A DNA stretch of 64,000 nucleotides from assembly GCF_024436375.1 (NCBI RefSeq), contig NZ_JAFMZM010000003.1:17529-81528 (forward strand), read 5' to 3'. This DNA is from Nocardioides astragali. GTDB lineage: Bacteria > Actinomycetota > Actinomycetes > Propionibacteriales > Nocardioidaceae. The notes under the pieces are model-generated. The model did no database searches. It was not told where the DNA came from and worked only from the letters and a program-made list of their open reading frames with translations. The position numbers and the translations under genes are program-made. Positions within the stretch are counted from its first letter, which is position 1. The number at the start of each line of letters is the position of its first letter. Positions 8,443 to 19,421 of this stretch are shown piece by piece.

Positions 8443-8744
8443 GTGAGCACCAACCCTGAGTTCGTGGCTCGGAAATCAGAGCGTCGCAGGCACGCGAGGT
8501 GGTGGCGGAGTACCACGCGGCGCAGCTCGCCGACCTCGTCGCTCGCGTCGCCGAGGCGTCAGACCGATTCCGCAATAGCGAGCTCAACGCATTCGATGTC
8601 GACCACGTTCTGTTCCAGTACTCGCGCGCCGCAAAGGAACTCTGGAAGTTCTGCAACACCGGCGATGTCGAGCTCACCGCACCCCAGGTGCGCGAGGTAC
8701 CACCGATCGACTGGTGGGACCGCGGAGCCCCGAGGACCCGATAA
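8443..8744 (+). pseudogene. Small conserved-looking protein, apparently frameshifted near 8473
   Basis: An open frame from GTG 8499 gives 81 residues (VVAEYHAAQLADLVARVAE at the start, PPIDWWDRGAPRTR at the end) with the look of a helical DUF-type protein; no function is recognised. Before 8499 the same frame still reads protein-like (EIRASQARE) back to a stop at 8457 with no usable start. The neighbouring frame from GTG 8443 reads VSTNPEFVAR. Adding one A to the AAA run at 8473-8475 would join the two as VSTNPEFVARKIRASQARE. This suggests a one-base deletion or a homopolymer sequencing error. If the frame is genuine as given, a shorter protein from 8499 remains possible. Confidence 0.5.
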
Positions 8745-8825
8745 GAGGCGACGGGCTGATGCCTCGGTGATGGACGGTGTCTCGCGCGGAGCGTGTGTCT
8801 CATCGGCCCAGAATGACGCTGAAGG

Positions 8826-11393
8826 CTACGTGGTGATCGTGACGGCGGTTGGCAAGAGTTGAGCGACTGGCGTCCAGAGGTCCACTTCGACCTCGCGCGA
8901 CTCGATGCTGACAATGAGGGAGTAGTCGACGCCCAAGTCGCTCTGATCGCTGTGTGGTCGCGTCTTCCACCATCCAGCAACGGGGTAGACCGCAATCGCT
9001 CGCTTGCTCGCCAGGGCGGCGCCAGTGCCCTCCCAAATGTCGGTGTGCAGCGAGCCCGGCTTCTGCTGCTGGTTGGCGCCGAAGAACCACCCGCGCTCCG
9101 TATCCAGCGACGGTGGGCGGCGACCATCCTCCCGGGCCCGGGTGTTGATCCGTTCGCGGAACGACTCGACGCTCTCCTCGGGCCGGCGAGTGGCGAAGCG
9201 AAGGCCATGTGACGGGTAGATGTACCTTCCCGACCACCCTCTGCTCGAAGGGTTCGGCTCGACGAAGTACGACAGCGTGACCCGCATCCGAACCTGCGTC
9301 TCGCCGAGAGCCTCAAGCTCCCGGATCGGCCACGGCAGTTCGTGGACGTTCATTTCGCGCGTCTTGCCCGCACTGCTGTTCCCTTCGCGTTCGTACGGAC
9401 TGATGCGTGCCTCAGAAATCAAGGTCAACGCATCGGTGGCGCTGCGTACGGCGCGGGTCAGGTCGGGAACCCCCATCCCATAACGACGCAGGAGCTTGGC
9501 CCGGGTTGCCTTGTTCGTGTCGGCCTCGAACTTCCCGAGCATCGGCTCGGTCCATTCCGCCGAGTGGACGATAAGGGCTCGCACCGTCTCCGGCCGCAGG
9601 TCGGGGTAGGCGGCGTATATGTCGGCGGCGATCGCCGATACCTGAGCGGTGGCCGCCGAGGTGTCTCGCGTCGTTGTGAAGTAGCCGCCGCCTGGATGTT
9701 GCTGTCGGGTGGTGAGAAGCGCCAGATTCTCCGGAGTGTCAACGGATGTCCGGTCCGGCGACGCGGCCACATTGCCTCCGTCGGCGACGATGTCAGGCTT
9801 GAACGGCCACTTCGTAGGCTCGTAGGTGACCGAGGTCCGGCTGACCGGCGACAACTCGCCCCGCGACGCGACGGGAACGTAACCGGCGAAGTCCGCAGAA
9901 GCGTCCGCCATGTCATCGCGGGCGGCGTAGGCGCCCACGGTCAGGGCGTTCCATGACTGGCCAGGGTCTTCGACCGGCTCGAGATCGCTGCGGTCGAGGT
10001 GGTCTTCAGCCGGATTGAGGTCATGGACCCTGATGTTGCCCGCCGACACCACGAACAGGCGAGGACGGCGCGGTTCGTCGCGGTCGAGGTAGGTGAACTT
10101 GGGGTCGGTGTCGTCGATGGCACGCCCGAACGCGAGCGCGTCGACGGTTGCGGACCATGAAGTTGGACGGCCGGCCTCGGGCGACGGTCCCGGAGTCGCC
10201 TCCGTATGGCTGAACGTCGTGTTGGGCGCCGTAACCGCAAGCATGAAGACCCGAGCGCGGTCGAACGCCTGGATTTCGGGGCGGTCGACAGAGCGGGCTG
10301 TGATCGCGCCATGAAGATCGCGCTCGTTGTCAACCCCGTCTGGAAGCAGCTTGACCGACTCGAGCCGGTGCCGCAGCCGAACCGGCTGCCCGTCGACGAT
10401 GGCCGCGTGGAGGTCGCCGAATAGTGCCAGCCCGGCCATCTCAGTGCCATGGGAATGCGTTGGTCCAGGGGCCCACTCGGGATCGGCGGTGTGAATGTCG
10501 CCGGCGTCTAAGGAGTCAGTCAGGAGCGGGTGACCGTCCTGGACGCCGGTGTCGAGGATGCATACGACCGGCGCGTCGGCGGCGGCCGGGTGCAGCCGGT
10601 TGCGGAGCTCCTCGACCCATTCGGCCTGTTCCCTTGCCGGCAACCCCGACACCAGGGCTCCGACCTCGTGCGGCCGGCGAAGTTCGGCAAGGTCGTCGAG
10701 GGAGTTGAACGTGTCGGCAAGCTGGCGGGCGCTGGCTCGCAGCAGCACGATAGTCCGGTCACCGAACCCGAGGTAGTGCGCGCTGGTGTGTAGGTCGTGG
10801 GTGGCCGCGTAGTCGCTGAAGCGAGTGCGCTCGTGACCGTCTCGACGACGTAGCCATACCTCCCACCACCGCATCTCATCCGGATCGGCCGGGAACTCCT
10901 CAGGAGGATCTGTCCAAAGCTCCTCGATGGTTGCCCGGCGAATGGCGGCGATCCCTTCGACGAGGGTGGCGTTTCGGGCCCGGTCCTCGTCCGCGGTCTC
11001 CACGTAGCGATTGAGCTTGTCGAGGAAGTACTGCTTCTTGCCGTCAGGGATGTAGACCGTGGCAACCTGCACCATCCCGTCAACGGTCTCCAATGCCTGA
11101 ACTGCGACAAGTTCGGGCTGGTCCCCGGGGCGGTTGATGTCAAGGCTTTCGAAGGCGAGTTCCAGGCCCGCGAACGACAGGAACGAGACGTAGGTGCCCT
11201 CTCGTTCCGATTCGTGGGATGGCGCGGCCGTGGCAGTCTCGTACTCCTCGGTGAGCCTGGCGCCGTGAGCTCGGCGGTCGCCCGTGAACCGCGGTTCGCC
11301 GTCGTCGTTCCCACCGCCGGTGGAGGCGAGCGTGAACGGCTCTGGGTTGGGCCGAGTGGGCACAACGAGGTGCGGGCGGTCGCGCTGCGCCAC
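8826..11393 (-). CDS. Cytoplasmic subtilase (S8 family), partner of an AAA+ ATPase
   Basis: 855 residues with no signal peptide. The S8 triad is visible: Asp281 (CILDTGVQDG), His315 (SHGTEMAG) and Ser579 (RDTSAATAQVSA), with Asn453 (VVSAGN) for the oxyanion hole. The serine context DTSAATA differs from the usual GTSMAAP. About 270 residues before the catalytic domain carry no known domain I can name, and about 250 follow it. The GTG start lies five bases after the stop of the AAA+ ATPase gene, with a poor ribosome site, so translation is probably coupled. An intracellular subtilase plus an AAA+ partner suggests ATP-dependent, target-specific proteolysis. Its place on a mobile element raises the possibility of a defence or toxin-like role, which is inference. 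Confidence 0.85.
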   Translation of the reverse strand: MAQRDRPHLVVPTRPNPEPFTLASTGGGNDDGEPRFTGDRRAHGARLTEEYETATAAPSHESEREGTYVSFLSFAGLELAFESLDINRPGDQPELVAVQALETVDGMVQVATVYIPDGKKQYFLDKLNRYVETADEDRARNATLVEGIAAIRRATIEELWTDPPEEFPADPDEMRWWEVWLRRRDGHERTRFSDYAATHDLHTSAHYLGFGDRTIVLLRASARQLADTFNSLDDLAELRRPHEVGALVSGLPAREQAEWVEELRNRLHPAAADAPVVCILDTGVQDGHPLLTDSLDAGDIHTADPEWAPGPTHSHGTEMAGLALFGDLHAAIVDGQPVRLRHRLESVKLLPDGVDNERDLHGAITARSVDRPEIQAFDRARVFMLAVTAPNTTFSHTEATPGPSPEAGRPTSWSATVDALAFGRAIDDTDPKFTYLDRDEPRRPRLFVVSAGNIRVHDLNPAEDHLDRSDLEPVEDPGQSWNALTVGAYAARDDMADASADFAGYVPVASRGELSPVSRTSVTYEPTKWPFKPDIVADGGNVAASPDRTSVDTPENLALLTTRQQHPGGGYFTTTRDTSAATAQVSAIAADIYAAYPDLRPETVRALIVHSAEWTEPMLGKFEADTNKATRAKLLRRYGMGVPDLTRAVRSATDALTLISEARISPYEREGNSSAGKTREMNVHELPWPIRELEALGETQVRMRVTLSYFVEPNPSSRGWSGRYIYPSHGLRFATRRPEESVESFRERINTRAREDGRRPPSLDTERGWFFGANQQQKPGSLHTDIWEGTGAALASKRAIAVYPVAGWWKTRPHSDQSDLGVDYSLIVSIESREVEVDLWTPVAQLLPTAVTITT

Positions 11394-11398
11394 GTTGA

Positions 11399-12397
11399 CT
11401 ACGCGATCTGGCCGCGACGGCCGTGGGTCCGAGAGCGTTCGGAGAGCGCAGCCGCCAGATCGTCGGTCAGGATCCGCGTCCGTCCAGCAAGCACCGTGCG
11501 CTTGGCGGCATTCTCGGCCGCCGTCGCCACCTCTGCGTGACTTAGTCCCTCGCCGGCGGCAACGACGCGCTTCCAGCCCAGGCTGCCGGTCCGGAAGGAC
11601 GCCAACCGATTCTCAAGCACCGCGCGGATGCTCACATCGTCCGGCAGCGTGAAGTCCATGACGGTGTCGAATCTGCGGAACAGGGCGTTGTCGAGCAGTT
11701 GAGGGTGGTTGGTAGCCGCGACAACGACGCTCTGCGAGGTGTCTTCTTCGAGGAACTGCAGAAAGGAGTTCAAGACTCGCCGTATCTCGCCGACATCGTT
11801 CGGTGCCGCGCGGTCACCGGCAAGGGCGTCGACTTCGTCGAACAGGTACACACCGCGCGACTCGGTAAGAGCATCGAAGATGAGCCTCAGCTTCGCTGCC
11901 GTTTCACCCATGTACTTGGTGATGACCGAATCCAGGCGAATCGCAAAGAGTGGCAACCCCAGTTCGCCAGCAATCACTCTCGCCGTAGAGGTCTTACCGG
12001 TGCCGGGAGGTCCGGTCAGCAGCACCCGGCGCGCCGGGTGGAGGCCGTGCCTCGCCAAGGTATCGCGCTGCCGCTGTTCGAGCAGGATGTGCTCTAGTCG
12101 TTCGTGCAGTTCCGCCGACAAAGTAAGGTCAGCGACACGGGCGTCCGGATAGGTGACCGTCAGTAACGAGCCGAGCTCACCGCGAGGCTGGGTGACCGGA
12201 ACGACCGAGGCGACTCGGCTCGGGACGGGCTGTCGCTTGCGCAGGTCATCGACCAGGTCACGTAGCTCCTGAGCGAACTTTGACTGACCTGATCGAGCGG
12301 CCTTAGCCGCGACCTGGATGGCCACCGCGTAGAACTGGGGGTCGTCCCCGTCACCGTGACTTTTGACGAGCGCCTTGAGCTGATCATTAGTCGCCAC
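11399..12397 (-). CDS. AAA+ ATPase, partner of the S8 peptidase
   Basis: 332 residues from GTG 12395-12397, chosen because GGGGAGG lies just upstream; a GTG seven codons earlier (12418) has no such site. An N-terminal helical region of about 90 residues is followed by one AAA module: Walker A GPPGTGKT, Walker B VYLFDEVDAL, sensor 1 VVAATNHPQ and the arginine-finger region ALFRRFDTV. This is the FtsH/CDC48-like single-AAA type that remodels proteins. It is the first gene of a two-gene unit with the subtilase. The likely job is to recognise and unfold substrates or to gate the protease; no substrate can be named. Confidence 0.88.
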   Translation of the reverse strand: MATNDQLKALVKSHGDGDDPQFYAVAIQVAAKAARSGQSKFAQELRDLVDDLRKRQPVPSRVASVVPVTQPRGELGSLLTVTYPDARVADLTLSAELHERLEHILLEQRQRDTLARHGLHPARRVLLTGPPGTGKTSTARVIAGELGLPLFAIRLDSVITKYMGETAAKLRLIFDALTESRGVYLFDEVDALAGDRAAPNDVGEIRRVLNSFLQFLEEDTSQSVVVAATNHPQLLDNALFRRFDTVMDFTLPDDVSIRAVLENRLASFRTGSLGWKRVVAAGEGLSHAEVATAAENAAKRTVLAGRTRILTDDLAAALSERSRTHGRRGQIA

Positions 12398-12888
12398 GAC
12401 TTGACCTCCCCTCGGCACGCGATCACCGCCCTGACCCGATTCGGCAGGCTATCGAGGACAGAGTATCCACCCAGCGGCCGGTCGCCGGCCGCGACTTGGT
12501 GAAACCCGGGATTCTCAGTAGCCCGGAAGGAAGTGTCGCAGGGCTTGGTCGACGCTGGTCCGGCTCTTCAGTGCTCGAGTGAAGCGACTGGCGACCGATT
12601 CCGTCAGCGGTCGATGCACTCGCTGACGATGCCGCGAGTTCGAGCGCAACTGCAGGTGAGTCATTCCGCCTGTCGGCCCTAGTCAGACATCCGGGGTCTG
12701 CAGATTGCCGGACGTCGCCGTGCCTACGCCCCTGGTGGCCATGGGACCGGCTAGTTGCAATTGCGCGGACCAACCACTCGGTGGCCGGCGACCCGTGGAG
12801 TGCCAGGGAGGCTGACGGGCCGTGCGTTCCTCATGTTCGGGATCCACGGCGCGGCCCAGGCACCGCCACGTGACCAGGTACTGGGGTC
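12398..12888. other. Gene-less stretch of about 490 bases
   Basis: Short frames exist on both strands but have no domain, no ribosome site and compositionally biased translations. The part next to 12397 must hold the promoter of the ATPase-peptidase pair. Nothing else is recognisable. Confidence 0.4.
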
Positions 12889-13389
12889 TCAGCCGCGCGG
12901 GTACACGGGAACACTGAGGTACACGCGGATCCTGTCGGGAGCGCGGCCAGGTCCCATCTTGTTGGCCTTCTTGCCCAACTCGATGAAGCGGACCGCAGAG
13001 TTGGCACCGGACATCTGGTTCAACACGTTCGACGCACGAATCCGGTAGTCCACGACCGTGTCGATCTCGTCCACGACCTCCGCCGGCCAAGCCGCGGGTG
13101 CGTGATACAGACGACGAGCCGCCCTCGCCTCGGCCAACGACATCGTCCACGCCAGGTCCCGCAGCTCGGACAGTCGCCTGCGTACCTCGGCGATCGTGAT
13201 CCAGTTGTCGGGGCCGAAGACGCGGTTGTTATACCGCGTGCGCGCTGCGCCGACGTCACACGTGACGTCCTGGTATAGCGCCCGCGCCTGGCGAGTGGTC
13301 AGTTCCTCGTCCGCGCGCGCAGAACTAGGTGCGGCCCAGCCGACGAGGACACCGAGGGACAACACGAGGGCGACAACGATGCGGGTCAT
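12889..13389 (-). CDS. Secreted protein of unknown function
   Basis: 166 residues from the ATG at 13387-13389, which has GGAAG nine bases upstream; another ATG three codons earlier overlaps that site. A clear signal peptide (MTRIVVALVLSLGVLVGWAAPSS, split here at about residue 20, with cleavage after SARA) precedes a helical, arginine-rich mature domain with few cysteines. No family is recognised. It stands alone between the ATPase-subtilase pair and the integrase, so it is probably element cargo. Confidence 0.65.
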   Translation of the reverse strand: MTRIVVALVLSLGVLVGWAAPSSARADEELTTRQARALYQDVTCDVGAARTRYNNRVFGPDNWITIAEVRRRLSELRDLAWTMSLAEARAARRLYHAPAAWPAEVVDEIDTVVDYRIRASNVLNQMSGANSAVRFIELGKKANKMGPGRAPDRIRVYLSVPVYPRG

Positions 13390-13398
13390 GCCGGTCAT

Positions 13399-13815
13399 CT
13401 TCCGTCAAGGACTCCTTGCCTGTCAGACGAACGATGACTGCCCATGAGCGGTGGCTGGATCGGCTCCGACCGCCGAGCCCGGCTGCAATCTCACCGTCGA
13501 CGCCGGTGCTCGGCGGCTGACGGTTCGTAGCCGGGCATTGGAGGGTCCGGATCGGGCGCAATCCGTCCTGTCTGGACTGCGTCCTTCCGCCGCCAATGCC
13601 CGTCAACCGAGCTGACCGATCTGTTCCCGTTGGGCGATCCACTTGCGGCGATCGCGCGGCTCCGGTCGGCGTCAAGTTCTCGCTGCGGTTCGTGCACGAG
13701 ATGCCGCGGGGTGCTCTTCACGACCCGGATCAACCACTCCACGCGCCGCGACTCGACGGGACCGGAACAGCGCTTGGGAGATCCCTGAGCCCTCACAGGG
13801 GAGAACGCGGCCGCG
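13399..13815. other. Gene-less stretch of about 415 bases next to the integrase
   Basis: No convincing gene. A minus-strand frame at 13491-13910 overlaps the integrase end and lacks any start context. It may be a decayed coding remnant, but nothing identifies it. Confidence 0.3.
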
Positions 13816-14931
13816 CTAGGACGTTCCGGCGCCGTTGGCGATCCGGGAGAGTGCAGCGGCGATCTGTGCGTCCCGGCCTGCAGCGGCGTGCTGGTACCGC
13901 AGCGCCGCACCGGGCGTTGAGTGTCCGAGGCGGGCCATCAGCTCCGCGAGAGTAGCGCCGGTCTGCGCGGCGAACACGGCGCCGGTGTGCCGCAGGTCGT
14001 GGAACCGTAGGTCGGGCCGACCGGCGGCCTGCCGCGCACGATTGAACGGTCGCTTGAGCATGTCGTGGGTCAGAAGCGAGACGCCGTCAACGGCGGGGAA
14101 CAGCAACCCGTCGCGGCCCTTTCCTGCGTGCTGAAGTAGGTGCTCGGCGACTGTAGGAAACAGGTGGGGTGGTATCGCGACGACCCGGACACCGGCGTCG
14201 GACTTGGGGATCCCAATTACTGGCTTGCCGTCGACCCAGGTGACGGCGCGACGGACCCGCAGCACGCCCTCCTTGGTGTCGACGTCCTTGCGGCGCAGCT
14301 CCACCAGCTCCCCGAATCGCAAGCCGCACCACGCGGCCAACAGCACGATCAACCGGAGCCGTTCGGGCATCGCCTCAGCCAACTCGTCCAGCTCGCTCAA
14401 GGTGGCCGGGCGGATCTCCTTGACCCGACGCGACTGGCCAGCGCCACGCAGTCGACATGGGTTGGCGGGGATCACGTCGTCGGCCACGGCGGTGTTGAGG
14501 ATCGTCCGCAGCAGGCTGTAGGCGTGCGCCCGGCGGGTGGGCCCCGTGTCCAGCCGGGAGTGCCAGGCGCGGACCGTGGCCGGGTTGATCTCGTCCAGCC
14601 GCTTGCTCCCGAGCGTCGGGTGCAAGTGGCCGTCGAGCAGCCCACGGTAGAGGGCTGTCGTCCGGGGCTTCAGCTCGCGGGAGCGCGAGGACAACCACTC
14701 GTCCGCGTACTCGTCAAGGGTGGGCACGCGGTCGGGTTGGCGCGTAGGCGGCTGCCAGGTCGACCTGGCGATGTCGGCACGGACGGTGGCCAAGAACGTC
14801 TCCGCATCGCCCTTAGAGGAGTATGTGACCGGAGCCTTGTGAGTCTGCCGATCGGGGCCTGCGTAGCGGACCTGGTAGCGGCCAGACGGCAGCCGACGGA
14901 TGGAGCCAAACCGGCGGGTTGTGGTGGCCAC
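13816..14931 (-). CDS. Tyrosine site-specific integrase
   Basis: 371 residues from GTG 14929-14931, chosen for its AGGGAG site seven bases upstream. An in-frame ATG at 14971-14973 lies inside a palindrome and lacks such a site. An N-terminal arm-binding/AP2-like region (FGSIRRLPSGRYQVRY) and a SAM-like core-binding domain (about 65-165) precede the catalytic domain. The catalytic residues are Arg205 (CGLRFGEL), His311/Arg314 (FHDLRHTGAVFA), His337 (LGHSTP) and Tyr346 (ALRYQHA). The enzyme integrates and excises the element at the tRNA site about 150 bases away. The intact active site suggests the element can still move, given the off-window excisionase. Confidence 0.93.
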   Translation of the reverse strand: MATTTRRFGSIRRLPSGRYQVRYAGPDRQTHKAPVTYSSKGDAETFLATVRADIARSTWQPPTRQPDRVPTLDEYADEWLSSRSRELKPRTTALYRGLLDGHLHPTLGSKRLDEINPATVRAWHSRLDTGPTRRAHAYSLLRTILNTAVADDVIPANPCRLRGAGQSRRVKEIRPATLSELDELAEAMPERLRLIVLLAAWCGLRFGELVELRRKDVDTKEGVLRVRRAVTWVDGKPVIGIPKSDAGVRVVAIPPHLFPTVAEHLLQHAGKGRDGLLFPAVDGVSLLTHDMLKRPFNRARQAAGRPDLRFHDLRHTGAVFAAQTGATLAELMARLGHSTPGAALRYQHAAAGRDAQIAAALSRIANGAGTS

Positions 14932-14965
14932 AGTGCTTCTCCCTGTCGCTGCTTCATGCCTTGAA

Positions 14966-14986
14966 CGTGCCATGAATCATGGCACG
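14966..14986. promoter_or_regulatory. 21-bp palindrome over the integrase 5' end
   Basis: CGTGCCATGA, one central A, then TCATGGCACG: perfect 10-bp arms. It covers the upstream in-frame ATG (14971-14973) and lies 35 bases before the chosen GTG. Such a site next to int could be an operator for int control or an arm-type integrase/excisionase site. The symmetry is seen; the role is inferred. Confidence 0.5.
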
Positions 14987-15087
14987 TCGCGTCCCTTCGT
15001 GTCATGTAGTGACCGAGTGCGACGAGCACATCTATGCAGGTCAGGCGCCATTTTCGTACTTCATAGACGGTTTGTCGATCCGGGGTG

Positions 15088-15116
15088 GCGACAGGTTCAA
15101 ATCCTGTCAGCCCGAC
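15088..15116 (+). other. Attachment-site remnant: 3' end of a tRNA gene (probably tRNA-Pro)
   Basis: The segment has a T-arm (ACAGG, loop TTCAAAT, CCTGT at about 15091-15107) followed by CAGCCCG and a discriminator A, as in a tRNA 3' end. No 5' half (D-arm or anticodon arm) precedes it. From memory the sequence resembles actinobacterial tRNA-Pro, which is not certain. A partial tRNA 3' end next to an integrase is the classic att junction of an element inserted in a tRNA gene. Confidence 0.7.
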
Positions 15117-15120
15117 ATCC

Positions 15121-15158
15121 GGAGCTCCCGGACCCACGACCACGGGTCCGGGAGCTCC
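15121..15158 (+). terminator. Hairpin terminator, probably of the interrupted tRNA gene
   Basis: Perfect 15-bp stem (15121-15135 with 15144-15158) and an 8-base loop, starting four bases after the tRNA fragment and followed by TGTCATTT. It probably terminated the original tRNA transcript and was left outside the element when it integrated. Confidence 0.75.
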
Positions 15159-15180
15159 TGTCATTTGGCACACTGCCCCC

Positions 15181-15825
15181 ATGGCAGACACGGGCAGGCC
15201 CGACGACCCCACCGAGGACGCGCCTTCACTGGAGATGCCCTCGTTCTCGCTGCGGCGCCGCAAGCGGGCGGCCGAGTTGGACGAGGTCCCCGAGGCGGAG
15301 CCTGAGCCCGCCCCGGAGCCCACCGCGGTCCTCCCCCCGCAACCGCCGCAACGACCCGTCGCCGAGCCCACGGAGGCGGACGAACGCGAGCCCCGCAGGC
15401 GCGGTGAACTGCCTGTCTCCGGACTCCCGGCCGCGGCCGTCACCGGCGTGGTCGTCGGCGGCCTCGCCGTGCTCCTCGCCTGGCTGGCCACCACCAGCTG
15501 CGAGGCCGTGCGCGGCACCTCGTCGTGCGGCCGTGGCCCCGGCCTGCTGATCCTCGTCGCGGTCCTGGTCGTGCTCGCCTACGCCGGGGGCTGGCTGCTG
15601 CGCCTCTTCGCGGTGCCCGAGCCGGGATCCACCAGCATCCTCGCGGTCGGGATCATGGCGGTCCTGGTGATGGTGTTCCTGCTGGGCTCGACCGACGAGT
15701 GGTGGATGGTCATCGCCCTCCCGGTCGTGACCGTGCTCGCCTACGTCGCGTCGTGGTGGGTCACCACGTCCGTGAGGGACGGCGACGCCGGGGCTGACGC
15801 CCCGGAGCCGCACGACGTGCGCTGA
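15181..15825 (+). CDS. Membrane protein of unknown function
   Basis: 214 residues from ATG 15181. A cytoplasmic N-terminus of about 80 residues, rich in Pro, Glu and Arg, is followed by four hydrophobic helices (about 82-102, 118-140, 148-165 and 172-192) and a short acidic tail. Two cysteines (TTSCEAVRGTSSC) in the first loop could form a disulfide outside. No family is recognised. It is the first chromosomal gene right of the element and converges on asd; the two stop codons abut at 15825/15826. Confidence 0.75.
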   Translation: MADTGRPDDPTEDAPSLEMPSFSLRRRKRAAELDEVPEAEPEPAPEPTAVLPPQPPQRPVAEPTEADEREPRRRGELPVSGLPAAAVTGVVVGGLAVLLAWLATTSCEAVRGTSSCGRGPGLLILVAVLVVLAYAGGWLLRLFAVPEPGSTSILAVGIMAVLVMVFLLGSTDEWWMVIALPVVTVLAYVASWWVTTSVRDGDAGADAPEPHDVR

Positions 15826-18149
<2,324 letters not shown>

Positions 18150-18241
18150 GGTGTGGTCCTCGAGGATCGGGGTGCGGCCGCACGGACCGCGATCGGTGGA
18201 TGGGGCCTGCAGGCGCCGTTGCCGGCAGGCCACGCCCGATT

Positions 18242-18820
18242 CTACGGCTGCACGTCCGGCGCGACCTCCAGCATCTCATCGGCGACGGCAACGGCCTCGG
18301 CGCTGGCCTCGAAGTCGGTGTCGAACCGGTCGTGCGCGACGACCGTCAGGAGGGCGTTGAGGGCGGCTCCGGCGAGGTTGCCCCAGTTGTTGACGTAGGA
18401 GAACTGCCACCACCACAACGCCTCGTCGACGTTGCCGGCGCGGAAGTGACGCAGGCCGTTCTCGAGGTCGATCGCGATCGAGGCGAGGTCATCGGAGAGC
18501 CGGCTCTCGACCACCTCGGGGATGTAGGGGTCGAACACGAACGTGTAGGCGTCGACACCCTCGAGCATCTCGGCCAGGCGCAGTCGCAGCTCGTCGATGT
18601 CGGCCTCGGGCCCCACGTCGGGCTGGAACTCCTCGCGCGGGGTGAAGTCGGTCTGCGCTCCCAGGCGCGCGCCGGCGAGCAGCACCTGGCTGATCTCCAG
18701 CAGCAGCAGCGAGATGGCCTGCGACCCGTTCCCCTCCCGGGCGATCTCGCGCAGGGCGAGCAGGAAGCTCGTCACCGAGTCGGCGATCTGCTCCTCGAAC
18801 CTGATCTGGTCGTCGGTCAT
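18242..18820 (-). CDS. DUF5063 domain protein
   Basis: 192 residues, acidic and helical, with blocks such as [30 protein letters not shown] and [14 protein letters not shown]. It matches the DUF5063 family as I know it from actinobacteria, where it sits directly after recR. The ATG overlaps the recR stop by four bases. Function is unknown; the fixed linkage with recR suggests a DNA-repair or replication accessory role, which is inference. Confidence 0.8.
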   Translation of the reverse strand: MTDDQIRFEEQIADSVTSFLLALREIAREGNGSQAISLLLLEISQVLLAGARLGAQTDFTPREEFQPDVGPEADIDELRLRLAEMLEGVDAYTFVFDPYIPEVVESRLSDDLASIAIDLENGLRHFRAGNVDEALWWWQFSYVNNWGNLAGAALNALLTVVAHDRFDTDFEASAEAVAVADEMLEVAPDVQP

Positions 18821-19413
18821 TCGGCTGATCTCCTTCCGGCGAATGCGCGGCCGAGCGTGACCTCGTCGGCGTACTCGAGGTCACCTCCCACCGGCAGTCC
18901 ACTCGCCAAGCGGGTCACGCGCAACCCCATCGGGGACAGCAGACGCGTGAGATAGGTCGCGGTGGCCTCGCCCTCGAGGTTGGGGTCGGTGGCGAGGATG
19001 ACTTCGGTGACCGTCCCGTCGGCCAGGCGCGGCATCAGCTCCTTGACGTGGAGCTGGTCGGGGCCGATGCCGTCGATGGGGGATATCGCTCCGCCGAGGA
19101 CGTGGTAGCGCCCGCGGAACTCGCGGGTGCGCTCGATCGCGACGACGTCCTTGTACTCCTCCACCACGCACAGCACGCTCTGGTCGCGCCGGGGGTCGCG
19201 GCAGATCCGGCACTGCTCGTCCTCGCTGACGTTGAAGCACACCGAGCAGAACTTCACCTTGGCCTTCACCTCGATCAGCACGTCGGCGAGGCGGCGTACG
19301 TCGGCTGGCTCGGCCTGCAGCAGGTGGAAGGCGATCCGTTGCGCGCTCTTGGGACCGACGCCGGGCAACCGCCCCAGCTCGTCGATCAGGTCCTGGACGA
19401 CACCTTCGTACAA
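18817..19413 (-). CDS. recR: Recombination mediator protein RecR
   Basis: 198 residues from a TTG start at 19411-19413, supported by GAGGGA six bases upstream. An N-terminal helix-hairpin-helix ([16 protein letters not shown]) is followed by a four-cysteine zinc finger ([16 protein letters not shown]), a Toprim domain ([23 protein letters not shown]) and a C-terminal [16 protein letters not shown] motif. It works with RecO and RecF to load RecA on gapped DNA. It sits eight bases after ybaB in the standard dnaX-ybaB-recR order. Confidence 0.97.
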   Translation of the reverse strand: MYEGVVQDLIDELGRLPGVGPKSAQRIAFHLLQAEPADVRRLADVLIEVKAKVKFCSVCFNVSEDEQCRICRDPRRDQSVLCVVEEYKDVVAIERTREFRGRYHVLGGAISPIDGIGPDQLHVKELMPRLADGTVTEVILATDPNLEGEATATYLTRLLSPMGLRVTRLASGLPVGGDLEYADEVTLGRAFAGRRSAE

Positions 19414-19421
19414 GAGGTCCC

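Larger units (their letters stand above)
1..15116. mobile_element. Right part of an integrated conjugative or mobilisable element
   Basis: The span carries a tyrosine integrase (13816-14931) next to a tRNA 3'-end fragment (about 15088-15116), a MobF relaxase/helicase (554-3301) and an excisionase-like HTH gene running off position 1. These are the parts expected of an element integrated in a tRNA gene. The fragment reads on the plus strand and lies outside the integrase, so the element extends leftward and the intact tRNA should lie beyond position 1. No coupling protein or type IV secretion gene is visible, so it could be self-transmissible or only mobilisable. The regulator/transporter block at 4380-8364 could be cargo or older chromosomal DNA; the sequence alone does not decide. 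Confidence 0.55.

Noticed and set aside
12423..12773. 116-codon minus-strand frame upstream of the AAA+ ATPase
   Set aside because: No ribosome site, no domain, and biased Arg/Ser composition; treated as non-coding.
13491..13910. Minus-strand frame overlapping the integrase 3' end
   Set aside because: Overlaps the certain integrase gene, lacks start context and has no recognisable similarity.
15000..15116. Complete tRNA gene at the att site
   Set aside because: Only the T-arm and acceptor 3' strand are present; no D-arm or anticodon arm precedes them at the required distance.
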